Below are positions 16,485-25,751 of a DNA stretch of 64,000 nt, piece after piece. Under the pieces are notes generated by a model, which was given only the letters and a program-made list of their open reading frames with translations, searched no databases and was not told the origin of the DNA. The stretch comes from CAYPXN01 sp964414715 (GTDB lineage: Bacteria; UBA10199; JADFYH01), in contig CAYPXN010000040.1 of assembly GCA_964414715.1 (NCBI GenBank), positions 8,873 through 72,872 on the forward strand, in the 5' to 3' direction. Position numbers and translations under genes: made by a program. Positions within the stretch are counted from its first letter, which is position 1; every line of letters starts with the position of its first letter.

Positions 16485-17969
16485 ATGGAAGATACAAATA
16501 TTTATCGCGAACAGCGCCTCGAAAAAGTCAAAAAAATGCAGTCGGATGGAGTGAATCCCTATCCGAATGGTATCAAGCCTGAACACCTTGCCGGAAAAAT
16601 TCATCAACAATTCGGCGACATGTCCAAGGAAGAACTGGAAGCCCGCCCGGATGTTTACTCTCTTGCAGGCCGAGTGATGGCCATCCGTTCTTTCGGAAAA
16701 GCTTCTTTCATTCAAGTTCGCGACCGTAGCGGACAAATCCAGATTTTTATCCAAAAAGATTCTCTTACAGAAGCCGAATTCAATCTTTTTAAAACTTTGG
16801 ATGTGGGAGACTTTGTTTTTGTAAAAGGCACTTTGTTTCGCACAAAAACAAATGAACTGACAATCAAAGCTCAAACTTTTTCCATTGCAGTAAAATCGAT
16901 TCGAAATCTTCCCGAAAAATGGCACGGTTTATCGGATGTTGAAACACGCTATCGTCAACGCTATGTGGATATGATCGCCAATCCCGAAGTGAAAAATACC
17001 TTCGTGATGCGTTCGAAGATTATCCAGTTTATCCGTGAATTTTTTACCCAACGGGATTTTCTGGAAGTGGAAACTCCCATGATGCATCCCATTCCCGGAG
17101 GAGCCACAGCCCGACCTTTTATTACGCATCATAATACCTTGGATATGAAATTGTTCTTACGTATTGCTCCCGAACTCTATCTCAAAAGACTTGTGGTGGG
17201 GGGCTTGGAACGTGTTTTTGAAATCAATCGCAATTTCCGTAATGAAGGAATTTCCATCCAGCACAATCCCGAATTTACGATGCTTGAATTCTATCAAGCT
17301 TATGCGACCTATGAAGATTTGATTGAGTTGAGTCAGGAACTTTTGAGTCAGCTCGCACTCAAAGTCTGCGGAAGCACAGAGATCGAATATCAGGGAACTC
17401 CGATTAGCTTTAAAGCTCCCTTCAAGCGTTGCCGTTTCATGGATTCTTTGGTGGAAATCGGGGGAGCTCCCGCTGAAATACTGACTTCCAGGGATGCAGC
17501 CTATCAATTCGCCCAAAAACTTGGGATAAAGTTGAAATATGAAAGCGAAGGACACCTTGCAATTTTGACAGAAATTTTTGAAGAAATCGTAGAACCGAAA
17601 CTGATCAATCCAACCTTTATCACTCATTACCCCACGGAAGTTTCACCGCTTTCGCGCAAAAATGATCAGGATCCAAACTTTACCGATCGTTTCGAGCTTT
17701 TTATTTATGGTCGTGAATTGGCCAATGCCTTCTCGGAGCTGAATGACCCCGTCGATCAAAAAGAACGTTTTTTAAAACAGGTGGAATCTCGGGAAAAAGG
17801 CGACGACGAAGCCATGTTTTTCGATGAAGATTACATCCGTGCTCTGGAGTATGGCATGCCTCCCACCGCAGGGCAGGGAATTGGTATAGATCGTTTAGTC
17901 ATGCTCTTAACCAATCAGGCTTCGATTCGTGATGTCATTTTGTTTCCGCAATTGAGAAAAGAAAAATAG
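16485..17969 (+). CDS. lysS: Lysyl-tRNA synthetase, class II
   Basis: 494 residues, full length. It charges tRNA-Lys. The N-terminal OB-fold anticodon-binding domain (about 55-150) contains GRVMAIRSFGKASF. The class II core follows: motif 2 as FEINRNFRNEGIS, then HNPEFTMLEFYQAY, and motif 3 as GQGIGIDRLVMLLT near the end. It heads the plus-strand cluster lysS-lolC-lolE-lolD-bamA-skp, an order also seen in deltaproteobacteria. Confidence 0.97.
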   Translation: MEDTNIYREQRLEKVKKMQSDGVNPYPNGIKPEHLAGKIHQQFGDMSKEELEARPDVYSLAGRVMAIRSFGKASFIQVRDRSGQIQIFIQKDSLTEAEFNLFKTLDVGDFVFVKGTLFRTKTNELTIKAQTFSIAVKSIRNLPEKWHGLSDVETRYRQRYVDMIANPEVKNTFVMRSKIIQFIREFFTQRDFLEVETPMMHPIPGGATARPFITHHNTLDMKLFLRIAPELYLKRLVVGGLERVFEINRNFRNEGISIQHNPEFTMLEFYQAYATYEDLIELSQELLSQLALKVCGSTEIEYQGTPISFKAPFKRCRFMDSLVEIGGAPAEILTSRDAAYQFAQKLGIKLKYESEGHLAILTEIFEEIVEPKLINPTFITHYPTEVSPLSRKNDQDPNFTDRFELFIYGRELANAFSELNDPVDQKERFLKQVESREKGDDEAMFFDEDYIRALEYGMPPTAGQGIGIDRLVMLLTNQASIRDVILFPQLRKEK

Positions 17970-18000
17970 GAAAGCTAGGCTGGAGGCCCCAAAGAAATTA

Positions 18001-19233
18001 ATGAAACTCGAAACCCAAATTGCACAGCGCTATCTCCTGAAAAGTGGCCAGGGAAATTTGGGTTCTTTATTGGCGGTCATTGCTCTATTGGGAGTCATCG
18101 TCAGCGTTTTTTCTCTCCTCAGTATTCAATTTGTCATGACAGCCTTTTCAAAGGATGTCCGAAGTAAAATACTTCACTTTTCATCTCCTTTGGTTCTTAC
18201 ACCGACAGATCCCACTTTATTCGCAGGAAAATCCCTCCCTGAAATGCCAAAATCATTTCAATCTCAGAAACTCTTTCCTTATCTTGAAACAGAGGGAGTG
18301 ATTCGTACGGGAGACGAAGCGGTTCAAGGTTTAAAGATCAAGGGACTCGATCTGCAGGATCCTATTCTTACTCAAAAGTTGAAGGTTGATTATGAAGAAG
18401 GCTATTCCCTGAACGACCTGCCTTCCAAAGAAGAGGTCTTACCCGGAATTATTCTGGGAGTAGAACTCGCAAAACGCCTCAACATCTACCCAAGCCTTAA
18501 TGAAGAAGTGGATTTGATTTACCCTTTTGGAGACGTAGATCCTTCCGGCGAGATGAGACCGCGCGTCCGTCGATTTCGGGTGATAGGCACTTTTAAGAGC
18601 GGTTATTACGAATATGATAACAAGTTTGCCATTCTTGCTTTGGGAGAAGCCCGACGCTTGATACCTGCCACAGAAGTTCCCACCCAATGGGCCTTGCAAG
18701 ACCTTTCCATTTTTGAATCTCAAAAAAAAGCCGAAGAACTCAATCAGTTTTTCTCTGGAAAATGGAAGGCCGAAAGTTGGGGGGAACATAACAAAAAACT
18801 TCTCACCTCCTTGCAATTGGAACGATTTACCATGACCTGCGTCCTAGCCCTCATGATCATCATTGCGACCTTTAATATTTTCAGTTTGATCATGATGATT
18901 GTAGTCGATAAGCAAAAAGAAATTGCGGTCTTTCGGGCCATGGGCTTGGCAAAAAATCGGGTGGTCTCCATTTTTACCCGTATTGCTTTGTTAATAGGAA
19001 GCTTGGGAGCTGTGATAGGTTCTTCCTTGGCAATACTTGCTGCATTGATTCTGAAATGGCATCCCCTCAAAATGCCGACTCCTTATTATCTGGATAATTT
19101 ACCCATACAAATTGATGTCCCCACACTGATCATTGTTTTATTGCTGGCACCCTTGTTTTCATTTTTGGCAGCCTGGTATCCGGCCTACAGGGGAGGACGT
19201 TTCGAAATTTCGGACTCTCTACGCTATGAGTAG
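18001..19233 (+). CDS. lolC: Lipoprotein-releasing ABC transporter permease LolC/E type (first copy)
   Basis: 410 residues. An N-terminal membrane helix (about 20-48) is followed by a large periplasmic domain of MacB type and three further helices near 270-300, 320-350 and 370-395 (FtsX fold). With LolD it extracts mature lipoproteins from the inner membrane for delivery to the outer membrane. The end motif PAYRGGRFEISDSLRYE is typical. It lies 31 bp after lysS; GGAGG is 14 nt from the ATG, somewhat far. The many lipobox proteins in the window are plausible clients. Confidence 0.9.
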   Translation: MKLETQIAQRYLLKSGQGNLGSLLAVIALLGVIVSVFSLLSIQFVMTAFSKDVRSKILHFSSPLVLTPTDPTLFAGKSLPEMPKSFQSQKLFPYLETEGVIRTGDEAVQGLKIKGLDLQDPILTQKLKVDYEEGYSLNDLPSKEEVLPGIILGVELAKRLNIYPSLNEEVDLIYPFGDVDPSGEMRPRVRRFRVIGTFKSGYYEYDNKFAILALGEARRLIPATEVPTQWALQDLSIFESQKKAEELNQFFSGKWKAESWGEHNKKLLTSLQLERFTMTCVLALMIIIATFNIFSLIMMIVVDKQKEIAVFRAMGLAKNRVVSIFTRIALLIGSLGAVIGSSLAILAALILKWHPLKMPTPYYLDNLPIQIDVPTLIIVLLLAPLFSFLAAWYPAYRGGRFEISDSLRYE

Positions 19234-19265
19234 CTTTTTGCGGACTGGAGCATATTTTAATTTTT

Positions 19266-20510
19266 ATGTGGAAACTTAGTTTTCAAATTGCCTTACGTTC
19301 TCTTTTTTCACCGAGGTCGCGCTATGCTCATTCCGCGATTGGCTGGGTCGCTCTCATTGGTTTAATCTTGGGAGTAGCTGCTCAGGTAGTGGCGATTTCA
19401 ATTCTGGGCGGATTCGAAAAACAGTTTACAGAATCAATTTTGGGATTCAATGCAGACCTTGTTTTATTGCGTGATGGAGAAATCAGTAATCCTTCGGAAG
19501 TTTTGGCTGAATTAAAAAGCTATGAAAAAGAGGGGGTTCGCGCCATCACCCCCTTCCTTTATAGAGAAGGCTTGGTGGCCCACAAATCGAAAGTAAAAGG
19601 CTTTATCATTAAAGGAATCGATACAAACACATTTTCAAATGTTTACAACTTAACCTTTAAAGGTTTTAATGATTATTCAAATCCTTTTCAAACTTCTTTA
19701 TTGGAAAAAATCCCCTCCCAGCCAGAAGAGGGGATTCCCATTGTTTTAGGTTCTGATCTGGCGGAATACTTAGGAGTAAGTCCGGAAGAACCCATGGTTT
19801 CCATTCTGCTGCCCAAGGGAAACCTTCAGAAAATCACGGATTCACATGCCTTCAAAAAATTTCGGGTGATTGCCACTTTTTCGAGCGGCCTTTATGAGTT
19901 TGATTCCCAATTTGCCTTAATGGATCTTTCTCAAGCCCAACAACTCTTTGACCTTCCTAACGTGGTAACCGGTTATGAAATGAAGGTTCGGGATTTAAAA
20001 AAAGCCTCTCAAATTGCAGAAAGCATGGCCAAAGATTTTCACTTTCCCTACCAAGCTTTATCCTGGGATGAACTGAATGCAGAAATATTTCACGCCTTAA
20101 AGCTCGAAAAGAAACTTTTCTTTATCATTATGGGATTAATTGTGTTAGTAGCCGCAGCCAACTTGATCGGCTTGGTGGTAATTCTGATCTCGGAACAGTC
20201 AAAAGAAATATCGATTCTCAAGGTTATGGGCATGAAAAACAAGATCCTCAAGAGAATCTTCACGTTACAGGGGCTCATTTTGGCAATTTTGGGTGTGAGC
20301 TTGGGATGTCTTTTGGGTTGGCTCCTCACAAGCTACCTTACTCATCACTCTATAGTAAATATCGCCAAGGAAGTTTATTTGGTGTCTCACTTGCCGATAG
20401 AACTTTCACTCAAAACGATGGGCTGGATATTCACCTTTGGGATTTTAAGCTCTTATCTCAGTGCAAAACTCGCTTCACGCAAGGTTTTGGGGCTGAAACT
20501 GGATTTATAA
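19266..20510 (+). CDS. lolE: Lipoprotein-releasing ABC transporter permease LolC/E type (second copy)
   Basis: 414 residues, paralogous to the preceding permease, with the same layout: one N-terminal helix, a periplasmic MacB-like domain and three C-terminal helices. The loop KEISILKVMGMKNKILKRIF is the cytoplasmic coupling segment that contacts the ATPase. The presence of two separate permeases points to a LolCDE heterodimer rather than a LolF homodimer. lolD starts immediately after the stop codon. Assigning C and E to particular copies is arbitrary. Confidence 0.88.
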   Translation: MWKLSFQIALRSLFSPRSRYAHSAIGWVALIGLILGVAAQVVAISILGGFEKQFTESILGFNADLVLLRDGEISNPSEVLAELKSYEKEGVRAITPFLYREGLVAHKSKVKGFIIKGIDTNTFSNVYNLTFKGFNDYSNPFQTSLLEKIPSQPEEGIPIVLGSDLAEYLGVSPEEPMVSILLPKGNLQKITDSHAFKKFRVIATFSSGLYEFDSQFALMDLSQAQQLFDLPNVVTGYEMKVRDLKKASQIAESMAKDFHFPYQALSWDELNAEIFHALKLEKKLFFIIMGLIVLVAAANLIGLVVILISEQSKEISILKVMGMKNKILKRIFTLQGLILAILGVSLGCLLGWLLTSYLTHHSIVNIAKEVYLVSHLPIELSLKTMGWIFTFGILSSYLSAKLASRKVLGLKLDL

Positions 20511-21182
20511 ATGGAAAGCATTCTCGAAGCAAAAAACATTCATAAGTCCTATGGAAAAGAAGGGCAGAAGATCGAAGTTTTAAGAGGCATAAGTTTTAGT
20601 TTGCAGAAAAGTGAACCCGTAGTAATTGAGGGCGCCTCAGGTGCGGGAAAATCCACCTTACTTCATATATTAGGAGCTCTGGATAAGCCCACTGAAGGTT
20701 CGGTCTTTTTTAAAAAAAGTGACCTGTTCGAAAAAACTGAGAAGGAACTTTCAGACTTTCGAAACAAGGAATTGGGTTTTGTATTTCAGTTTCACCATCT
20801 TCTTCCATTGTTTACAGCTTTGGAGAACGTAATGATGCCGGCCCTGATTGCAGGGATTTCAAAGATGGAAACCCTTGAAATGGCAAAACTCCTTCTGCAA
20901 CAGGTTGGCCTAGAGCATCGATTGAGTCATAAAGCAAACGAACTCTCAGGAGGAGAACAACAGCGCGTAGCCATTGCCCGGGCACTGATTATGAAACCCA
21001 AATTGTTGCTGGCGGACGAACCCACGGGAAACTTGGATGCTGAAAATTCTCGGATGATTTTCGACTTGCTTTTAAAAATGAGTGAGCACTATCAAACGAC
21101 ACTTGTTTTAGTAACCCATAATGAAGTATTGGCATCGAGTCTGAAAAAACGAATTCGAATCCAGGATGGAAAAATTGTTTAG
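20511..21182 (+). CDS. lolD: Lipoprotein-releasing ABC transporter ATP-binding protein LolD
   Basis: 223 residues. It powers lipoprotein release through ATP hydrolysis. Walker A is GASGAGKST (41-49), the signature is LSGGEQQRVAIARAL, Walker B is LLLADEP followed by TGNLD, and the H-loop is in LVLVTHNE. The ATG follows the lolE stop without a gap, and the 3' end overlaps bamA by 17 nt, so these genes are translationally linked. Confidence 0.95.
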   Translation: MESILEAKNIHKSYGKEGQKIEVLRGISFSLQKSEPVVIEGASGAGKSTLLHILGALDKPTEGSVFFKKSDLFEKTEKELSDFRNKELGFVFQFHHLLPLFTALENVMMPALIAGISKMETLEMAKLLLQQVGLEHRLSHKANELSGGEQQRVAIARALIMKPKLLLADEPTGNLDAENSRMIFDLLLKMSEHYQTTLVLVTHNEVLASSLKKRIRIQDGKIV

Positions 21183-23130
21183 AAGATTTTGTTCAAAAAT
21201 AATTTCAATTTCACTCAACAAAAGAACTTTGGCACTTTGTTGCCTGCTTACTTTTTCCCTTTCTCTTTTTCCTATCAACTCTTGGGCCGCTGAAACCATC
21301 ACTTCAGTAGACGTGGAAGGTTTGTCCAAAGTCGACAAAGTCACCGCTCTCAAGGCAATCAAAACAAAGGCGGGAGATTCCTATTCCTTGGAAGCAGTTC
21401 ACCAAGATCTGAAAAGCCTTTACGCTTTGGGAATTTTTTCCGATATCGAAGTAAACAAGGAAGCTGCCGGTTCAGGGGTAAAAATCATTTTCAAGGTCAA
21501 GGAACGCCCCGTCATCACCAAAATTTCTATTCAGGGAGCAAAGGGAGTTTCAGATTCAAAGGTTCGTGAAGTAATCGTTCAGAAAGAAGACCAACCTTTG
21601 GATGAAAAGAAGGTAGGGGAGTCCAAAGAAAAGATCAAAGAACTTTACTCCAAAGAAGGTATGGGCTTGGCGGTTGTAAATACCGAGATAAAAAACCTCA
21701 AAAACGATGAAGCTGAACTGATATTCAAAATTAGCGAAAACAAGAATCTCAAAGTCAAAAAAATCACTTTTGAAGGAAATACCGTTTTTTCTTCGCGCAA
21801 ACTTCGTAGCTTTATGGCTACCAAAGAAAAAGGCTTTCTTTCCTTTTTGACGGGTTCCGGAAAATACCGCGATGAAATGATTGAAAGAGATACTGCTTTT
21901 CTGACTTATCAGTATCTCAATAAAGGCTACTTAAAGGTTCAAGTCGATAAACCTGAAATCATCCCTTTGGCGAAAGGAAATGGAATTGAAGTTCATTATA
22001 AGATCGTTGAAGGGGAGCGTTATAAAATCAGAAATGTGACCCTTCAAGGAGATGTCCTTACCACCAAAGAAGAACTTCTTTCAAAATTCACCACGCTAAA
22101 AGGCAACTATTATTCTCAAAAGTTATTGGAAGATGATATTCAAAAACTTACAGAACTTTACGGAAACCAAGGTTATGCCTTCGCCAACATCCGTCCACAG
22201 CCCAATCCCGATGATGCCAGCAAAGAGGTGGACATTAATGTTCTCATCGATAAAGGCGACAAAATTGCAGTCGAAAAAATTAATATCACAGGGAATACCA
22301 TCACTCGAGACAAGGTGATTCGTCGCGAATTAAAAATCACCGAGAACAGTTTTTACAATGAAGAACTCGTTCAACAATCCAAGAAAAAACTGGAAGCCTT
22401 GGGTTATTTTGAAAAAGTTGAAATTTCTACCCCCAAAGGGACCGCAGACGACAAACTCAATCTCAATATTAATGTGAAAGAAAAGCCGACCGGCTCTTTT
22501 TCTGTGGGAGCAGGTTACAGCTCGGTAGAAAGTTTCCTGGTCACGGCATCTATCACCAAGCAAAACTTCATGGGTTTGGGAATCAGCGGATCCGTGTTGG
22601 CTGAAGTTTCAAAACTCCGACAACAATTTTCTCTTCAATATGCAGACCCATACTTCCTAGACACGAAATGGATCTTTTCAGGAAACGTTTCCAAACTATT
22701 GACTCGTTTCGACGACTTCGACCGTGATGCCCTCAGTGGCGAAGTAAATATGGGACGACATCTCTTTGACAATTCTTCTGCAACCCTGGGATACCGTATT
22801 GAAAAAGTGAAAGTAGACAATTTCTCTCTCGTTGTTCCCCAATTCTTTCAACAAGACACGAGTGGGGTAACCTCCAGCGCCCTTGTTGCAATGGAAAGAG
22901 ACACGCGTAACAATCGTTTGGCAGCGACCAAGGGGGATTATGAGCAGGTCGTCGCAGAATATGCGGGCTTGGGTGGGAACAACCACTTTTTCCGAGTAAA
23001 TGCCAATGCCCGCTACTTTTTGCCGGTCCCAGTTCCCTTTTTAAAATCTTCGGTCTTTAAAGCCAATTTAAGAATTGGTTATATTAAATCTCTTGAAAAC
23101 GGCACTCCCGTTCCCTTGTTTGAACGCTAG
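21166..23130 (+). CDS. bamA: Outer membrane assembly factor BamA, cut by an in-frame amber codon
   Basis: 654 residues up to TAG at 23128. BamA inserts beta-barrel proteins into the outer membrane. A signal peptide (to about residue 41, SWAAET) is followed by five POTRA domains (roughly 41-440) and the start of the beta-barrel. The same frame continues after TAG with FTGGVNSLRGF, the conserved barrel motif region, through to a proper C-terminal Phe at 23505. By comparison with E. coli BamA (ENFYAGG), the TAG replaces an aromatic residue, probably Tyr (TAT/TAC to TAG). The gene should be essential, so a sequence error, strain variant or readthrough is likelier than true loss. Confidence 0.9.
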   Translation: MEKLFRRFCSKIISISLNKRTLALCCLLTFSLSLFPINSWAAETITSVDVEGLSKVDKVTALKAIKTKAGDSYSLEAVHQDLKSLYALGIFSDIEVNKEAAGSGVKIIFKVKERPVITKISIQGAKGVSDSKVREVIVQKEDQPLDEKKVGESKEKIKELYSKEGMGLAVVNTEIKNLKNDEAELIFKISENKNLKVKKITFEGNTVFSSRKLRSFMATKEKGFLSFLTGSGKYRDEMIERDTAFLTYQYLNKGYLKVQVDKPEIIPLAKGNGIEVHYKIVEGERYKIRNVTLQGDVLTTKEELLSKFTTLKGNYYSQKLLEDDIQKLTELYGNQGYAFANIRPQPNPDDASKEVDINVLIDKGDKIAVEKINITGNTITRDKVIRRELKITENSFYNEELVQQSKKKLEALGYFEKVEISTPKGTADDKLNLNINVKEKPTGSFSVGAGYSSVESFLVTASITKQNFMGLGISGSVLAEVSKLRQQFSLQYADPYFLDTKWIFSGNVSKLLTRFDDFDRDALSGEVNMGRHLFDNSSATLGYRIEKVKVDNFSLVVPQFFQQDTSGVTSSALVAMERDTRNNRLAATKGDYEQVVAEYAGLGGNNHFFRVNANARYFLPVPVPFLKSSVFKANLRIGYIKSLENGTPVPLFER

Positions 23131-23505
23131 TTCACTGGGGGTGTAAACTCTTTGAGAGGTTTTGCCCCTCGAACCATTGGTCCCAAACTTCAAATTCCAC
23201 CCAGCACCACGGCAGGAGATCAAACCTTCGTCTATGGGGGGGATAAGTTACTGGTATTCAATATGGAATATGAATTCCCCATTTATGATCCCGCCAACTT
23301 TAGAGGAGTTATTTTCATTGATGCCGGTAATGCTTATGCTGAGAATCAGGACTTAAACCCATTGAAAGTCCGCACAGATTGGGGTTTTGGAGTCCGTTGG
23401 GTTTCTCCATTTGGACCTTTACGATTTGAATGGGGTTTACCTTTCCATAAGCAACCTGGAGAACAAAGCATCGTCTTCAACTTCACAATTGGTACTTTCT
23501 TTTAA
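23131..23505 (+). pseudogene. bamA: 3' end of bamA barrel after the amber codon
   Basis: 124 codons in the same frame as bamA. They encode the VNSLRGFAPRTIGP motif, the last barrel strands (FIDAGNAYAEN, GVRWVSPFGPLRFEW) and the terminal Phe-Phe recognised for outer-membrane insertion. There is no SD-supported start; the first candidate is TTG at 23152, in the middle of the VRGF motif. It should be read as part of a 779-codon bamA, not as a separate gene. Confidence 0.88.
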
Positions 23506-23626
23506 TTTTTCACAAAATTCATAACACCCATATCCTGATTTCAGCGTTGCTGAACGAATTGTGCTTGTTTTTAAAAAAATATTCTTATAGAAAAACAAAA
23601 ACATTCCTTTAAGGAGGCAATATAAA

Positions 23627-24154
23627 ATGAAAAAGATTCTGATTTCTGTAGCAGTGTTAGGTTCACTTTTTTTGGGTCATGCCGTGATGGCTCAGGAAAA
23701 AGTAGGTTTGATTGATCTTCAAAAAGCTCTCAATGAAGTGGAAGAAGGTAAAGCTGCAAAGGCACGTTTGAAAGCCGAATTTGATGCAAAACAAAAAACT
23801 TTGGATGCATTGCAAAATGATCTCAAAGCGATGAAAGACAACTTGGAAAAACAAAAACTTGTTTTAAGTCAGGATGCTCTCAAACAAAAAGAAATTGAAT
23901 ACCGCGATAAATTTATCGAACTCCAAAAGAAGCTGGCAGAATTCCGAGGAGAGCTTCAACAAAAAGAAGCCCAGTACACAGGAGACATCATCATTGCTTT
24001 AAAGCAATTAGTCAGTGAAGTTGGGGCAAAAGACAAATACACTCTTATTTTCGAAAAAGGACAAGACGTGGTTTTGTATGCACCTAATGCAACCGATCTG
24101 ACTCCTGCATTAATTCAGCTGTACAACTCCAAACCCCATCCTGCAAAAAAATAG
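23627..24154 (+). CDS. skp: Periplasmic chaperone, Skp/OmpH family
   Basis: 175 residues. A Sec signal (MKK..AVMAQ) is followed by EKVGLIDLQKALNEVEEG, the family's first strand, then a long charged coiled coil (about 45-125) forming the tentacles, then the ending TLIFEKGQDVVLYAPNATDLT. Skp trimers carry unfolded outer-membrane proteins to BamA, matching its place directly after bamA. AAGGAGG lies 9 nt before the start, with a 121-bp gap upstream. Confidence 0.92.
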   Translation: MKKILISVAVLGSLFLGHAVMAQEKVGLIDLQKALNEVEEGKAAKARLKAEFDAKQKTLDALQNDLKAMKDNLEKQKLVLSQDALKQKEIEYRDKFIELQKKLAEFRGELQQKEAQYTGDIIIALKQLVSEVGAKDKYTLIFEKGQDVVLYAPNATDLTPALIQLYNSKPHPAKK

Positions 24155-24165
24155 ATTAAAGCTTC

Positions 24166-24822
24166 ATGGCTATAAGCACTGAACTTCTGAAACTACTTGT
24201 TTGCCCCAAGTGCAAAAAGGCTCTTCAGTATCAATCTAAAGAAGATGCTTTGCTATGTTCTTCTTGTTCACTTTTGTACCCTATACAGGAAGGCGTTCCT
24301 GTGATGAGCGAAGAAGAAGCTTTTGAAATCGGAAAGGGAGGGGAACTTATGACCAAAGCTACAAAGTCACCGGTAGCTATTTTCAAAATCAAAGAGGGTC
24401 CCAACCAAGGTGAGTCTCTTAAGCTCCCTCTCGATTCTTGTCGAGCCATTGGAAGAAGCATCGACGATGTGAACAAAACCCAAATCTTCAACATGGAGCC
24501 TATTGTTCCACTGGATGACTTTACCAAAAAACTCGTCTTGAATTATCTTTCCAAGAAAAAGGGTAAAGCAGCTCCTGCAAAAGCAAACACTGAAAATGCC
24601 TTTGGAAGTTTTAAAAGACTTCCAGACTTGGTCCTCAACGATCCAGCCATTTCCAGACTTCATGCCATGCTTTTTTATGATGAGAGTGGGGCGGGAATAT
24701 TAGATTTGGTTTCCAGAAATGGTACTTTTGTAAATGGTCAAGAAGTGGAGTCTCGTACTTTAAAAGAAGGGGACCTCATTGAAATTGGTGCCACTAAAAT
24801 TGCATTTTCAATGTCGAACTAG
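24166..24822 (+). CDS. Trm112/YcaR-like zinc ribbon fused to an FHA domain
   Basis: 218 residues. The N-terminal ~55 residues are a Trm112-like module (LLKLLVCPKCKKAL, later LYPIQEGVPVM) with a complete Cys set C13, C16, C31, C34, so zinc is probably bound. The rest is an FHA phosphopeptide-binding domain, with RAIGR near 95, then SRLHA and NGTFVNG, but an insertion of about 55 residues rich in Lys and Ala separates the first two motifs. The gene starts 11 bp after skp and precedes yicC. No partner is known; a role in phospho-signalling or in holding a methyltransferase is speculative. Confidence 0.85.
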   Translation: MAISTELLKLLVCPKCKKALQYQSKEDALLCSSCSLLYPIQEGVPVMSEEEAFEIGKGGELMTKATKSPVAIFKIKEGPNQGESLKLPLDSCRAIGRSIDDVNKTQIFNMEPIVPLDDFTKKLVLNYLSKKKGKAAPAKANTENAFGSFKRLPDLVLNDPAISRLHAMLFYDESGAGILDLVSRNGTFVNGQEVESRTLKEGDLIEIGATKIAFSMSN

Positions 24823-24837
24823 AAACGTGGTAATCCT

Positions 24838-25707
24838 ATGAAAAGCATGACAGGTTATGGAACGGGTGAATATAAAGGAAAATACAAACATTTTTCTTTT
24901 GAGGTCAAAACCGTCAATCATCGATTTTGTGAAGTGAACATCAGACTTCCACAGCGTTTTTATCATTTCGAAGGAGAGCTTACCGAATTTACCAAGAAGC
25001 ATTTTAAAAGAGGAAGGATTGATATTTTCATTCGAGAGCTCGGTTCTAATGTCCGTGGAAAAGTAAAAATCGACGAAGAACAGCTTAAACATTATTTAAA
25101 GCTTATTCGAAAAATCAATAAACAAGTAAAACTCCCTGAAAGCATAAAAATCGAACATCTTCTCAATCTTCCTCATGTTGTTTTACTGGAAGACGATGAA
25201 GAAGATTTAAAACTTCTTCTCTCACATCTCAAAAAAAACCTTTCCGAAGTATTTCAAAAAGTTGAAAAAATGAGAGAAAAAGAAGGGGCTGGTGTCCGCA
25301 AAGACCTTGAAGAAAGGTTGGATTTGATTCAAGAACATGTGGCATTGGTCCAAAAAAAGGTTCCCGAAGTAATCTCCGATTACCAAAAACGCCTGAAGGA
25401 ACGCATTGAAAAATTAAGCCAACAAAGTCCTGACGAATGGAGACTTGCCCAGGAAGTAGCTTACTTCGTAGATCGCACCGATGTTTCTGAAGAACTTCAA
25501 AGATTACAAAGCCACCTCAAACATTTCAGGGAAGTCACAAAAGAAAAAGATGCGGTGGGAAGAAAGTTAGATTTCATTCTTCAGGAAATTAATCGTGAGA
25601 TCAACACTCTCGGCGCAAAATCACAACACAGTGATATTTCAAAGCATGTGGTTGCATGCAAACATGAACTTGAAAAAATGAGAGAACAAGTTCAAAACGT
25701 AGAATAG
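24838..25707 (+). CDS. yicC: YicC family protein (endoribonuclease YicC-like)
   Basis: 289 residues, full length. It opens with the family signature KSMTGYG and contains VKTVNHRFCEVNIRLP; the C-terminal DUF1732 part has ADKEEL-like equivalents (FVDRTDVSEELQRLQSH) and GRKLDFILQEINREINTLGAK. YicC proteins have been linked to RNA cleavage and stationary-phase survival in E. coli. It lies just upstream of gmk, a very common order. Cytoplasmic. Confidence 0.93.
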   Translation: MKSMTGYGTGEYKGKYKHFSFEVKTVNHRFCEVNIRLPQRFYHFEGELTEFTKKHFKRGRIDIFIRELGSNVRGKVKIDEEQLKHYLKLIRKINKQVKLPESIKIEHLLNLPHVVLLEDDEEDLKLLLSHLKKNLSEVFQKVEKMREKEGAGVRKDLEERLDLIQEHVALVQKKVPEVISDYQKRLKERIEKLSQQSPDEWRLAQEVAYFVDRTDVSEELQRLQSHLKHFREVTKEKDAVGRKLDFILQEINREINTLGAKSQHSDISKHVVACKHELEKMREQVQNVE

Positions 25708-25751
25708 ACCCTGTTAAAGTCTAAATATTCCAAACTTAAAAGGGAACTTGA

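Noticed and set aside
23128..23130. TAG read as a sense codon by a changed genetic code
   Set aside because: Other conserved genes in the window end in TAG at the expected length, so a general reassignment is not supported.
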